Shown piece by piece: positions 7,049 through 16,335 of a stretch of 64,000 nt of DNA. The notes beneath the pieces were generated by a model. The model saw nothing but the letters and a program-made list of their open reading frames with translations, was not told the DNA's origin and ran no database searches. How positions within the stretch are numbered: position 1 is the first letter of the stretch; each line of letters starts with the position of its first letter. Position numbers and translations under genes: made by a program. Source of the stretch: Acidobacteriota bacterium (lineage in GTDB: Bacteria; Acidobacteriota; Blastocatellia; Pyrinomonadales; Pyrinomonadaceae); contig JAOAPY010000010.1 of assembly GCA_025463135.1 (NCBI GenBank), positions 78,089 to 142,088 of the forward strand, written 5' to 3'.

Positions 7049-10000
7049 TGCCGGTCGCTCGTTCTTTGTCAAAGTAAAAATGGTGCCACCTGCCGCGCGT
7101 TTATTCCAAGTTACTTCGGCTTCGATCAAGCTGGCGCGGGCATGAATATTTGCCAGGCCCCGACCTTGCGCGGGCAGGTCAACCGGGGCAAAGAATTCGC
7201 CGTCATCGGCGATTGTCAAAATGAGATTATTCCCGGCGGACGTCTTAAGCTCAAGGCGCACATGGCGCGCCTGCGAGTGCCGGCAGATGTTGTTAATAAT
7301 CTCTTGCGCGATGCGATAGATCTGTATGCGCTCGCCGGGCTCGAGCTTGATACGTTCTTCGATCTCTTCAGCGGCAATCACCTCATACTCAAACTTTTTC
7401 TCGGATGGCAGGTGGGCCACCGCACTGGCCAGGGCCCATTCGAGTGCCGCCGCCAGCCCTACATTATCAAGCACCGAAGGACTCAGGTCTTCACAGATAC
7501 GCCGGATCTCATTCGAAACCGACTCAATCTCTTTGCGGAAAGCCGCGGGCTCGAAGCTCGAATTATCACCGTTGCCGTCATGGCCCGAGTTCCGCTCGTT
7601 AACGCTCGCGGCATTAGAGTGTGCCGCGCCGCCGGGCATGTTATCCGTTATGAGCAGCAAGCGGCGCAGATCAGCGAGTGTCTGATCGTGCAGGTCGCGC
7701 GCGATGCGCCGGCGCTCGCGTTCTGCTTCATTGGCCAGGTCGAGACGCGCACCTGCCAGCTCGCGATTGGCACTGACCAATGCAGCGCTGGTGCGCACGA
7801 TGCGGCGATGCTCCAACACGGCCCACATCAACGCCAGCAAGGCGAGAATTAAAAGCACAGCCAGCGCGGTCGAGGTCCACGGAAAAGGCGCGCCAGCCAC
7901 ATTTAGTTCGAACGAAAGAGGGCTTGAGGCGATCAGATCTTTCGTAAACGCGCGCACCGTCGCCTTGTATTTTCCTGGCTTAAGACCTTCCATTGTGAAC
8001 TGGGAATCGCGCGAAAGCTTTTGCTTGATCACCTTACCTTTGCTGTCTGCCAGCAAAAACGCGTATTGAAACTGCTCGGGAAACGTGCGGCTGCTCGTGG
8101 CCGTCACGTCGAGCAGCAAACTATTCTGCGGGTACTCGAGATTCAAACCCGTGCGCAATTCTTCCGGTTGATGAACCCGCTTACTGATGATGCGGGTCGC
8201 CGAAAGCGAAGGCTGCATGCGACCCGGCCGGTAACGCACCACGCCACGGTTGGTTCCGATCAGCAGGAACGCATTGCCTTCGCCGTCACGCTCCGGCAGG
8301 ACAGCGAAAACATTTTGCGAAGGCAGTCCCTGTTCGACATCCAACTGCGAGACGATTGGTCCATGCGTTTCGTCAAACAGAATCTTTATCAAACCACCGC
8401 CGGCGGTTGCACACCAGGCTTCGCGAATTCCGCCATCATGAATAGCCACAATACTGCGGGCATCAAAGCCAGGCGCGGCGCCAAGGCAATTGCCGCCGGC
8501 CGCGCAGAGAAAGACGCCCCGGCTGGTAGCGAACCAGATTGCGCCGTCCGCCGTCCGGTCGATCGATCTGACCACAGCGTCTTTGAAAATCTCAAAGGCG
8601 GGTTCAGGTTTGGTGGACTGTCCGTCAAAAATCACCACGCCGCTGGTGGTGCCGATCAGCAAGCGGCGATCACCATCTGAAAACAAGCTGATTACTTCCG
8701 GCGAGTCAGCTAACCCGTTGGGCCAGACTCTTCTGGCTCGTCCTTCATCGATGCGTTCAACGCCACGTCCGAAACTGGCGATGTAGACGCCGCCCTGAAA
8801 CTGGGCAATCGCCCGCACGCTGCCCGGCGCATCGACCGCGCCCGAAGCGGATCCAATCCGCGCGAACGATTGATCCGCATCGCTTACCGCGTGCCCCGAT
8901 TTAGGGCCGATATAGAATCCGCTTGCTGCTCCCACCAGCAAACGACCGCTCTGATCTTCACTCAACGCATAGATAATGCTGCGCGCGAGATTGTTCACCG
9001 GCTTCCACGCCGCGGCTTTTTTGTCATAGATAAAGAGACCGCGATTCGTGCCGCAGTAGACGCTGCCTTCCACAGTCTGATAGAGCGCCCGCACAAAATT
9101 GCTTTCCGGATTATCGCTTACCAGCTCCACCCGGGGTGCATTAGGATCGTAACGACTGACGCCGCGATCGGTGCCGAACCAGACCACCTCTTCGCGATCC
9201 ACGAAGATGGCGTAAACGTGGTCCGACCGCAGGCCGCCCAGAGTGCCATCAAAAGTGAAACGGACGACATTTTTCGGATTCGTGAAATGAAAAACGCCGC
9301 GCCCGTCTGAACCTACCCACATGTCGTCGTGGCCACCCGGACGCAAAGCGGTGACGGGACCAGTGGGTGCATCGACTCTGGCAATGCGGCTCGCGTCTTC
9401 GCCTTCATAGAAACCGCTTTCTTCTTTTTTGCTCTTGCTACCCACCCACAGCGTACCTTTCGGATCAGTTTCAAGAGCGCGAATAAAGTAAGCCTGCGGC
9501 CGCATTTCGAGCGGGCGAGCTGAAGCGTTCTCGATCGCCAGCACTCCGCGACTGGATGATCCCGCGAGCAACTTGCCCTGAGCAAGGGTAAGGCTGGTCA
9601 ACGGTAACAGACCCGGATGATCAGCGTCGGCGCTCTGCAAGGGCGTGGCCAGCAATTGTTTTGTTTTGATGCCGGGGTCAGAAGGCGGCCGGCGAATTAC
9701 GCCCTCAACCTCCGATGCGGATGAAATAGGATCGATGTGGCAGTCATAAACCATCCCCTGCTCCGCTGCCATGATCGCGTGGCTGTGTTCAGGCGCGATG
9801 ATCGCGTTGATTGTTTTGCCGTCGAGTTCCTTAATCTGCTCAAACTTGCCATTGGCAAAACGCGCGGCGCCGCTGTCGGTCCCAATCCATAGTGAGCCGT
9901 CCTGATCGGATTGCAAGGCCAATACACGTCCTCCGGGCAATTCGGGATCGGTGACTGCCTGGGTCCGGCGCCCGTCGAACTTTGCCAGCCCGGCTTCGGT

Positions 10001-10432
10001 ACCGAACCACATCGTGCCGTCCCCATCCTGCGCGATTGCGTGCACGCGGTCCGAAGGCAAACCATGAAAAAGCGTCACAGCGCCCCATTGATGCAAGCCG
10101 GTTACGGGCGTGGGAGATGGGGAGGGCGAAGGAGAAGGGGAGACAGTCGGCGAAGGTTGCGCCGGTTCGTTTTGTGCGAAAGAAGAAAAAAAGGAAGGCA
10201 GTAGGCAGAAGGCAGAAAGCAGCAAGCCGGAAAGAACTAGGCGGAGACGCGGGGACGCGGGGACATGGAGATACCGATCAACATGACCAGCCGATTTCGT
10301 GATCCTGACTACTGCGGCAAAGCCGCAAAGACTTGTCCCGCACCTTCGGCGCTCCAGGTTTTGCTTTAATACTGCTAACCACGCCCTTACGGACGTGGCT
10401 ATTGATTGCCGGCCCTGCGGGCCTTCGCGCAT
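7034..10432 (-). CDS. propeller-type hybrid-sensor histidine kinase (NarL-type)
   Basis: A protein of about 1130 residues. After a signal-like stretch (LLLSAFCLLPSFFSSFAQ) come many 'W.GT..G..r.d' propeller repeats (GTMWFGTEAGLAKFDG, SLWIGTDSGAARF), then a Y_Y_Y-like beta domain. One membrane helix (TALAVLLILALLALMWAVL) is followed by a HisKA_3 domain with phospho-acceptor ARDLHDQT (His about 919 counted from a GTG at 10444) and a HATPase ending GLANIHARA. It should sense a periplasmic ligand and phosphorylate the regulator encoded just upstream. The start is unsure: ATG 10432 and GTG 10444 both exist, and the first 60 residues or so are read through palindromic repeat DNA at about 10310-10440. 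The last residues come from repeat DNA as well. Confidence 0.88.
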   Translation of the reverse strand: MREGPQGRQSIATSVRAWLAVLKQNLERRRCGTSLCGFAAVVRITKSAGHVDRYLHVPASPRLRLVLSGLLLSAFCLLPSFFSSFAQNEPAQPSPTVSPSPSPSPSPTPVTGLHQWGAVTLFHGLPSDRVHAIAQDGDGTMWFGTEAGLAKFDGRRTQAVTDPELPGGRVLALQSDQDGSLWIGTDSGAARFANGKFEQIKELDGKTINAIIAPEHSHAIMAAEQGMVYDCHIDPISSASEVEGVIRRPPSDPGIKTKQLLATPLQSADADHPGLLPLTSLTLAQGKLLAGSSSRGVLAIENASARPLEMRPQAYFIRALETDPKGTLWVGSKSKKEESGFYEGEDASRIARVDAPTGPVTALRPGGHDDMWVGSDGRGVFHFTNPKNVVRFTFDGTLGGLRSDHVYAIFVDREEVVWFGTDRGVSRYDPNAPRVELVSDNPESNFVRALYQTVEGSVYCGTNRGLFIYDKKAAAWKPVNNLARSIIYALSEDQSGRLLVGAASGFYIGPKSGHAVSDADQSFARIGSASGAVDAPGSVRAIAQFQGGVYIASFGRGVERIDEGRARRVWPNGLADSPEVISLFSDGDRRLLIGTTSGVVIFDGQSTKPEPAFEIFKDAVVRSIDRTADGAIWFATSRGVFLCAAGGNCLGAAPGFDARSIVAIHDGGIREAWCATAGGGLIKILFDETHGPIVSQLDVEQGLPSQNVFAVLPERDGEGNAFLLIGTNRGVVRYRPGRMQPSLSATRIISKRVHQPEELRTGLNLEYPQNSLLLDVTATSSRTFPEQFQYAFLLADSKGKVIKQKLSRDSQFTMEGLKPGKYKATVRAFTKDLIASSPLSFELNVAGAPFPWTSTALAVLLILALLALMWAVLEHRRIVRTSAALVSANRELAGARLDLANEAERERRRIARDLHDQTLADLRRLLLITDNMPGGAAHSNAASVNERNSGHDGNGDNSSFEPAAFRKEIESVSNEIRRICEDLSPSVLDNVGLAAALEWALASAVAHLPSEKKFEYEVIAAEEIEERIKLEPGERIQIYRIAQEIINNICRHSQARHVRLELKTSAGNNLILTIADDGEFFAPVDLPAQGRGLANIHARASLIEAEVTWNKRAAGGTIFTLTKNERPAATGV

Positions 10433-10450
10433 TTCATCCCTCACGTTTGC

Positions 10451-11233
10451 CTAGCGTCGCGTTTTTCCCGTCTCGCGCTTCTGCTCTTCGATGAACTTTT
10501 TCCGGTCGCGTTCGAGCCACACGTCCAACTCGCCCGAAGCTTTCTCCAGCTCGTCATTGTTCAGCAACCCGCGCCGCAGTGCTTCGAAAAACGCGCGCGT
10601 GCGGATGTTGTAAGCAAGCTTGTCATAGGCTTCGTGCTCGGTCCCTTCGGCCATCGAGACGAAAAGTTTTTCATACAGTGTCGCCAAACGGCTTTCCACA
10701 CCGCGGAGTGAAAGGCTGCACTTGCGCGCGATGGCCCAGTTGGAAAGACCGAGTGCGAGATAGTAAAGCGCCTCGGCTTCAAACTCAGTCAACAGCGGCC
10801 GCTTGAACGAATCCTTGAACGCCGGATCGATCATGTCGGCGCCGTCTTCAAGGACCGCGGCGACAAAACGCAGGAAACGCGATTCAGGATTGTTCTTGTG
10901 AATGAAACCGTAGGCGGGCGGCGGATCGACTGATTTGACGATCTTGCGAATCTCGTTGATGTAAATCTCGTGTGGGAACTGGGTCCAGAAAATGATGCGC
11001 GCTGAAGGAAAGTCGCGCCAGATAGCGCGCGCGGCTTTCACTCCCGACAGTTTTGGCATTTGTATATCGAGAATGCTGACCGCCGGCTGGTGTTCCAGCG
11101 CCAGTTTTACCGTCTCTTCGCCGTCGGCGGCTTCGATCACCGGCGCGTGCGAGGGAAATTCCTTCTCGAGGATTTCGCGCAGGTAATGGCGCTGGGCCAC
11201 GTTGTCTTCGGCGATTAGAATGGACATGGACAT
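10451..11233 (-). CDS. response regulator, receiver plus LuxR-type HTH
   Basis: The 260-residue protein opens ILIAEDNVAQRHYL. The phospho-acceptor Asp is in SILDIQMPKLSG (about residue 56). A LuxR/FixJ-like HTH follows at about 150-195 (LTEFEAEALYYLALGLSN, then CSLSLRGVESRLATLYEKL). A charged C-terminal extension of about 50 residues (VWLERDRKKFIEEQKRE) is longer than in standard NarL proteins. The gene is first in a two-gene operon with the kinase, separated by about 18 bases from the kinase ATG. Target genes are not evident. Confidence 0.88.
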   Translation of the reverse strand: MSMSILIAEDNVAQRHYLREILEKEFPSHAPVIEAADGEETVKLALEHQPAVSILDIQMPKLSGVKAARAIWRDFPSARIIFWTQFPHEIYINEIRKIVKSVDPPPAYGFIHKNNPESRFLRFVAAVLEDGADMIDPAFKDSFKRPLLTEFEAEALYYLALGLSNWAIARKCSLSLRGVESRLATLYEKLFVSMAEGTEHEAYDKLAYNIRTRAFFEALRRGLLNNDELEKASGELDVWLERDRKKFIEEQKRETGKTRR

Positions 11234-11289
11234 GATTCTAGCTCAATCCCGCTTTTGAATCGTCATCTCCAGCGCCTGATCGTTGATTT

Positions 11290-11432
11290 GTCAGTACCAC
11301 TTGCGTAAGCGGGTGGGTAATTCAATGCCGATCTGAGATTTCGGATTGTTCGTTTCTTCAGACCTAATCCGAAATCCCCCGTCGTAATTCAGAAATCGGA
11401 TGATCCAGCCGCTTACGCAGATGGTACTGACG
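11290..11432. repeat. two-armed inverted repeat (family H)
   Basis: GTCAGTACCACTTGCGTAAG at about 11290-11313 is inverted as GCTTACGCAGATGGTACTGAC at about 11410-11432, with about 95 bases between. It occupies most of the space between the response regulator promoter and the 3' end of the next gene. Confidence 0.8.
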
Positions 11433-11469
11433 GTATCTGCACCGCCTCATCATGAGTGCAACGTCGACA

Positions 11470-12906
11470 CTAATCGCTCGTGACAATCGATCGGAATCTT
11501 CCGTTTTCGTAGATGTATGAACTCCCTGCTTTCTCAAATATTCCGGTGAAGATGGCGTCGTGCGGGTAAGTGAAATACCGTTGCGCTTCGAAGTCATAGT
11601 CCCACGCGCCGCGCTTCATTGAAACAAGATAGTCTCCTTCTGGATCCAGGACGTGCATCTTGAACCCGGTTACCGTTCTTAGAAATATCACCAGAGACAC
11701 AGGCGACTCGTCAGGGCTTCCAGTCTTTCCACTGCTGTTTTTATGCTCGATGAGCGCCGCGTAATCCCTGTCGCCGTTGCCGTCAAAATCGCCGCTAATG
11801 AGATTAGGCCGGGCGTATGGTGAAACGTTTTCGCGCAGGAACGAACTTATCTCGTCGTCAACTGTCAGATAGCGCCAGCCTGGAAATTTACGATCGAGGT
11901 CGAATTTTAGGGAAGCAGGGAGCGAGACTTCGGCGGATTGCCAGGCTTTCCGGTTCTTGTAGAGGAATTGATAAACGGGATCGGCCCGGAGATCAGTCTC
12001 CACTCTCATTCGGATTTCTTCTTTGTCAGAAGCCCTGTAGCTTTTGTCATAGAATGCCCACCCTTCGTCTTTCTTGCCTGCGTAGATTAATGGCAGCGTA
12101 ACATTGAGAATATTTGTCAGCTGATCATTGGCCGTGGGATTCACATCCAGCATTGCCTTGTCGATGTCTCTCAGCGAATAATCCTTATGCAGAGTGTTCG
12201 CAGGCAGGTACTTCTTCGCTCTTGCGTCGTACTTGAAAATCACTTCGGGTAGAGGAACCCGCGTTGTGTGAACCTTGTCCTGGAGATCATAGAAAGCGGT
12301 GCTCTCGTCAACTATCTCGTCTACACCATCGTTATCAATATCCAGAGCCTGAATGCTTTCTCCCCTCCCGACGCCCCAATCACCGCTGCAATATACCGTG
12401 AGTGCCGCTGGAGTTAAGCTGACGATCCAATATTGTCCACCTCTCCAGATCGTTTGCGAGACTACTAACTGTTTGGTATCGGTCCCGAGCAGGGACGCCA
12501 AGCCGAAGTTTGTCGCGTTGCCTAGCGGGTGATAGAAGACATCATCAAACGTTGCCAGGACCTTTCCGTTGCGAGCGAGGCGCGCGAAGGAAACCTGAAT
12601 GTCCACGGGATTCATCCGCCCCGGTTCTTCTGGAACACCTTCAATCCTTGCGGTCTTGTAAAAACGCTTCACCAGGTAACCCTCATAAGCGAGCGTTTCA
12701 GTGTTCACAAACTCCAGGTCAATGGTGCGCGGCTCAGGCCAGACTCTGCCCCGAAGAGCAGGGTTAGACGGGATTACCTTGATGTCTTGGGGAGCAGTCA
12801 CCTTTGGCACCACGCGCTGATTAACAACCGTGTAGAGACGCATGGTGGCAAGGCCACTTAAGAATGTTAGAAGTGCCAGCGCAATTCTAAGAAGGTAGGT
12901 TCTCAT
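11470..12906 (-). CDS. exported protein with FG-GAP-like segments
   Basis: The 478-residue product begins MRTYLLRIALALLTFLSGLA, a signal peptide or signal anchor. Two FG-GAP/VCBS-like stretches with calcium-loop character are seen: ALDIDNDGVDEIVD (about 190) and LISGDFDGNGDRDYAALIE (about 375). The rest is beta-rich without catalytic motifs. It probably resides outside the cytoplasm. It stands alone between two repeat-containing gaps. I do not recognise a named family. Confidence 0.6.
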   Translation of the reverse strand: MRTYLLRIALALLTFLSGLATMRLYTVVNQRVVPKVTAPQDIKVIPSNPALRGRVWPEPRTIDLEFVNTETLAYEGYLVKRFYKTARIEGVPEEPGRMNPVDIQVSFARLARNGKVLATFDDVFYHPLGNATNFGLASLLGTDTKQLVVSQTIWRGGQYWIVSLTPAALTVYCSGDWGVGRGESIQALDIDNDGVDEIVDESTAFYDLQDKVHTTRVPLPEVIFKYDARAKKYLPANTLHKDYSLRDIDKAMLDVNPTANDQLTNILNVTLPLIYAGKKDEGWAFYDKSYRASDKEEIRMRVETDLRADPVYQFLYKNRKAWQSAEVSLPASLKFDLDRKFPGWRYLTVDDEISSFLRENVSPYARPNLISGDFDGNGDRDYAALIEHKNSSGKTGSPDESPVSLVIFLRTVTGFKMHVLDPEGDYLVSMKRGAWDYDFEAQRYFTYPHDAIFTGIFEKAGSSYIYENGRFRSIVTSD

Positions 12907-13037
12907 ACGAGTCTGTTATGCGCTGTCGAGATCGTGGTGACAATGTGGCTTGCCACAGCTGCGCTGGTGGGTGTTGTGGTTCGCGAACGCAGACAAGCAC
13001 AGCTCGCTTGCAACCTTTTCCAAATCCAGATTGCCGG

Positions 13038-13066
13038 CGGAACACAGACTGAAGTCTGTGCTACCA
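13038..13066. repeat. single palindromic arm (family F)
   Basis: CACAGACTGAAGTCTGTG with GGAAC and CTACC flanks is the reverse complement of the arm at 14421-14447. The two therefore flank the dipeptidase gene as an inverted pair. Confidence 0.75.
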
Positions 13067-13109
13067 TAAAGGCCTTCGTTTAATCCTGCAAAAAACCGAA
13101 AGGCTTCTG

Positions 13110-14423
13110 ATGCACTTTTCAAAAATTTCGCACTCAACTGCACTCGCGTCCATCTTGTTTTCATTCGTCACGCCGTTGCTGGCGACCGCGCGAACTCCTA
13201 AAAAAGTTCCTATGGCGGCTACGCCCGCGACGGAGCCGCGCGATGAAAAGCTCTGGAAGCGCGCGCTCGAGATACACAGGAAAGCCATCGTCATCGACAC
13301 GCATAACGATGTCACTACGCCGATGACCAATGACGATTACGATCTGAGTGGCGTACCGCCCGTGCCGTACCGAACCAGTATCGAACGAATGAAGCAGGGC
13401 GGGATGACGGCCGAATTCTTTTCGCTTTACGTCAAACCTCATTACGCCACCAGTGGAGGCGCGGCCCGGCGGACGCTCGAGATGATCGACTCAGTCTATC
13501 GGGCAGTTGAACGGCACCCCAATGATCTTATGTTCGCGACCAGCGCCGCGGACATTCGCCGGGCCAAGAAGCAAGGGAAGATAGCGGCCTTGATGGGTAT
13601 CGAAGGCGGACACGCGATCGAGAATTCGCTGCCGACGCTGCGCGAGTTTTATCGGTTGGGTGTGCGTTACATGACCTTGACCTGGAATAACACCAATGAC
13701 TGGGCCGACGCAGGTCGCGGCGAGAAAAAACACAACGGTTTAAGCGATTTCGGAAAAGACGTCGTGCGCGAGATGAACCGTTTGGGAATGCTGGTCGATG
13801 TGTCGCACGTGTCGGACAAGACGATGAGCGACGCGCTCGATGTTTCCAAAGCGCCGATTATCGCTTCGCACTCCTCGGCCCGCGCCCTCAGCAATGTACC
13901 GCGAAATATTCCCGACGATTTGTTGCGTCGCATCGCGAAAAACGGCGGCGTGGTGCAGGTGAATTTTTACAGCCTGTTTGTGGACGCGGCCACGGTTTCG
14001 CCGCAAAGCGCGGAACGCGACCACCGCCTGAAAGCGCAGCAGGACGCCCTTAACGAAAAGTACAAGGGCGATCCGGAACGTTTGGCTGAAGAGAGCGACA
14101 AGCTCGAAGCTGCGAGTCCGCTGCCGCCTCTGCCCATAGGCAAGCTTATCGATCACATCGATCACATCGCGAAAGTCGCCGGCATCGATCACGTCGGCCT
14201 CGGCGCTGACTTTGACGGCGCCAACGATATGCCCGAAGGAGCTCAGGACGTGTCGATGCTGCCGAATATCACATATGAATTATTGAAACGGGGTTACAGC
14301 GAGAAGGACATTCGCAAAATTCTCGGTGAGAATTTCCTGCGCGTCTTTGCTGAGGCGGAAAGGGTCGCCCGCAGTCAAAGCAAGAACATCAGCGGCGACG
14401 GCAGTACGCGCCGCATCAAGTAG
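13110..14423 (+). CDS. membrane dipeptidase (peptidase family M19)
   Basis: A secreted Zn-dependent dipeptidase, possibly acting on D-amino-acid or L-D dipeptides. A signal peptide spans about 1-27 (ALASILFSFVTPLLATA). M19 metal ligands are visible: DTHNDV (His-x-Asp site near residue 67), GIEGGHAIEN (bridging Glu), DVSHVSD and ASHSSAR (His pair), and GLGADFDG (Asp). The length of 437 is normal for bacterial secreted members. It may help recycle peptides in the periplasm. It is flanked by family F repeat arms, and its stop codon TAG falls at the edge of the downstream arm. Confidence 0.93.
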   Translation: MHFSKISHSTALASILFSFVTPLLATARTPKKVPMAATPATEPRDEKLWKRALEIHRKAIVIDTHNDVTTPMTNDDYDLSGVPPVPYRTSIERMKQGGMTAEFFSLYVKPHYATSGGAARRTLEMIDSVYRAVERHPNDLMFATSAADIRRAKKQGKIAALMGIEGGHAIENSLPTLREFYRLGVRYMTLTWNNTNDWADAGRGEKKHNGLSDFGKDVVREMNRLGMLVDVSHVSDKTMSDALDVSKAPIIASHSSARALSNVPRNIPDDLLRRIAKNGGVVQVNFYSLFVDAATVSPQSAERDHRLKAQQDALNEKYKGDPERLAEESDKLEAASPLPPLPIGKLIDHIDHIAKVAGIDHVGLGADFDGANDMPEGAQDVSMLPNITYELLKRGYSEKDIRKILGENFLRVFAEAERVARSQSKNISGDGSTRRIK

Positions 14424-14528
14424 CACAGACTTCAGTCCGTGTTCCGTTGCACTTAAGATCGAGTCGCGTCAACACCGCGATCGTTCGGTAGGGCGTAAAC
14501 GATCACAGCCTGAAAGTCTGTGCCACTA
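14421..14528. repeat. two-armed palindromic repeat (family F)
   Basis: The arms GCACAGACTTCAGTCCGTG (14422-14441) and CACAGCCTGAAAGTCTGTG (14505-14523) are separated by about 65 bases. The element begins inside the dipeptidase stop codon. Confidence 0.75.
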
Positions 14529-14530
14529 AC

Positions 14531-14567
14531 AAAAAAGCGCGGTGAGATCTTTAGATCATCACCGCGC
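14531..14567 (-). terminator. intrinsic terminator of the small disordered-protein gene
   Basis: Stem GCGCGGTGA/TCACCGCGC (9 bp, loop of 13), followed on the minus strand by six T. It lies 28 bases after the stop codon at 14595. Confidence 0.85.
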
Positions 14568-14594
14568 AAAGCTTCCGGAAAGTCTGTTGTGGGA

Positions 14595-14804
14595 TCAGTC
14601 CCCCTGATTCTGATGGCCACCCTGAGTGCCTCTTGACTCTTCGGGGTTGCGTTGCGACCCGCCGACTCCGCCGGCGTCCTGGCCTTTATCCTGCGGATTG
14701 CGTCCGGCTTGTTCTCCCTGTTGATATTGGCCTCCGGTTGTCGCGCCGGCGCCCGCGCCCATCCCTTTTTCGTTTTCTTTGTTCTTCAGATTGTCGTCTG
14801 CCAT
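14595..14804 (-). CDS. small Gly/Gln-rich disordered protein
   Basis: I choose the ATG at 14804, preceded by GGAGGAGTCAGAA, over an upstream in-frame ATG. The 69-residue product (MADDNLKNKENEKG...) is rich in Gly, Gln, Asn, Lys and Glu, with no hydrophobic core and no Cys. This composition is like hydrophilin or stress-induced KGG-type proteins. A strong ribosome site and a strong terminator argue that it is expressed. The stress role is inferred from composition only. Confidence 0.7.
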   Translation of the reverse strand: MADDNLKNKENEKGMGAGAGATTGGQYQQGEQAGRNPQDKGQDAGGVGGSQRNPEESRGTQGGHQNQGD

Positions 14805-15117
14805 TTCTGACTCCTCCCATGTTCGTTCTGTTATTGATTCGTGCTGACGAGACCGGGTGAAGTTCAAGAAGTTTCATCCCGGCACTGCACAAGGTACCTA
14901 TCAACTCGCATGCCAGTAGCCGCTGCAAAAAAAAGTCAAGAAATCTCTTTTCGGAGGGCGGCCGCGGCGGATTCAAAGTTAGAGAAATAATACAGTCCGA
15001 CGAAAAGAAAGCGTACACGGCTTTTTGCTGTCGCTGGAACCGAACGGCGAGTGCGAATAGCCCCGGGGACAGCCTGGCCATATCTCATAATCGCGCGTGC
15101 TATACTTTTCGTGAATC

Positions 15118-16254
15118 ATGAATCCCGGCATCTATATCCATATCCCCTTCTGTCGCTCACGTTGCTCTTACTGCGACTTCGCGACCGGAATGTTTGAGCC
15201 GGCCGCCGCGGACAGATATGTGCGCGCGTTGAGCAACGAAATTCGCGATTGGAAACAAGTTGCACCAGCTGCGGACGTTGATACGATTTACCTTGGCGGA
15301 GGCACGCCGTCGTTGCTCACATCAGAACAGATCGAGCACATCCTGCGTGCCGTGCACGAGCGGTTTGAGGTGGCTGCCGGCGCTGAAGTGACCATCGAAA
15401 TGAACCCCGGCGACGGCGAAGCGCAGCAGGCATTGCGAGCGTGGCGCGAGCTGGGCATCACTCGTGTCAGCTTTGGCGCGCAGACTTTCGACGATGAGGG
15501 TCTAAAGCAGTTGGGCCGGACGCATACCGCTGCTGATATTCGTCGCACGTTCCAGGATTTGCGCGCGGCCGGCTTTACGAACATCAACTTTGATTTGATT
15601 GCCGGGCTATCAGGGCAAACACTTTCCCGTTGGGAACAGAATCTTGACGAAGCAATTGCGCTGGGTCCGGAACACCTCTCGCTGTACCTGCTGGACGTAC
15701 ACGAGGGCACGCCGTTGGCTGATCAGATCCGGCGCGGCATGCGCGCCCAGCCCGATGACGATCTGACGGCCGAGATGTACCGGTTTATGATCGACCGCGT
15801 CTGCGCCGCCGGTTATGAGCACTACGAGATCTCAAACTTTTGTTTACCCGGACACGAAGCGCGACATAACACCAAGTACTGGATCGGCGCGCCGTACTAC
15901 GGCTTTGGCTGTTCGGCGCATTCCTATGACGGTGTGTTTCAGCGTTGGTCGAACGAGCGCGATTCGGCGCGCTACACCAGCTTGCTTGAAGATGGTCGAA
16001 GCCCGATTGTGGAAACGTTGGCGCTGAGCGAACGAGACGTGCGCGCGGAATCAATGTTCCTGGGTTTGCGGATGATGCGCGGGCTAAGTTTGCGGGAGTT
16101 GAAGGCACGCTTCGGCGCGGATCCCTTTGCACCCTATCAGAGTGATTTAGAACGTTTTGGCGCGGCGGGGTTGATCGAAATTGAGGGTGATTTGATTAAA
16201 TTGACGCGCCACGGTGCCCTGCTTTCGAACGAAGTGTTTGCGGCATTTGTGTAG
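15118..16254 (+). CDS. hemW: radical SAM heme chaperone HemW
   Basis: The 378-residue protein starts NPGIYIHIPFCRSRCSYCDF, giving the C-x3-C-x2-C iron-sulfur motif and the HemW-type signature. TIYLGGGTPSLL and the later NTKYWIGAPYYGFGCSAHSY with the C-terminal HemW domain distinguish it from coproporphyrinogen dehydrogenase HemN, which has an extra N-terminal region. HemW binds heme and delivers it to respiratory enzymes. The gene is followed by a repeat and then cmk. Confidence 0.9.
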   Translation: MNPGIYIHIPFCRSRCSYCDFATGMFEPAAADRYVRALSNEIRDWKQVAPAADVDTIYLGGGTPSLLTSEQIEHILRAVHERFEVAAGAEVTIEMNPGDGEAQQALRAWRELGITRVSFGAQTFDDEGLKQLGRTHTAADIRRTFQDLRAAGFTNINFDLIAGLSGQTLSRWEQNLDEAIALGPEHLSLYLLDVHEGTPLADQIRRGMRAQPDDDLTAEMYRFMIDRVCAAGYEHYEISNFCLPGHEARHNTKYWIGAPYYGFGCSAHSYDGVFQRWSNERDSARYTSLLEDGRSPIVETLALSERDVRAESMFLGLRMMRGLSLRELKARFGADPFAPYQSDLERFGAAGLIEIEGDLIKLTRHGALLSNEVFAAFV

Positions 16255-16331
16255 CGGCGCACCCGCGCGTGCGCCTACCCTGCAAGGCTATTTTGTTCAA
16301 CGAGGGCGAACACACAGGTCCGCCCCTACAA
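16252..16331. repeat. two-armed repeat (family J)
   Basis: GTAGCGGCGCACCCGCGCGTGCGCC and GGGCGAACACACAGGTCCGCCCCTAC form imperfect inverted outer arms. The hemW stop TAG is formed at the left edge. Confidence 0.55.
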
Positions 16332-16335
16332 AAAA

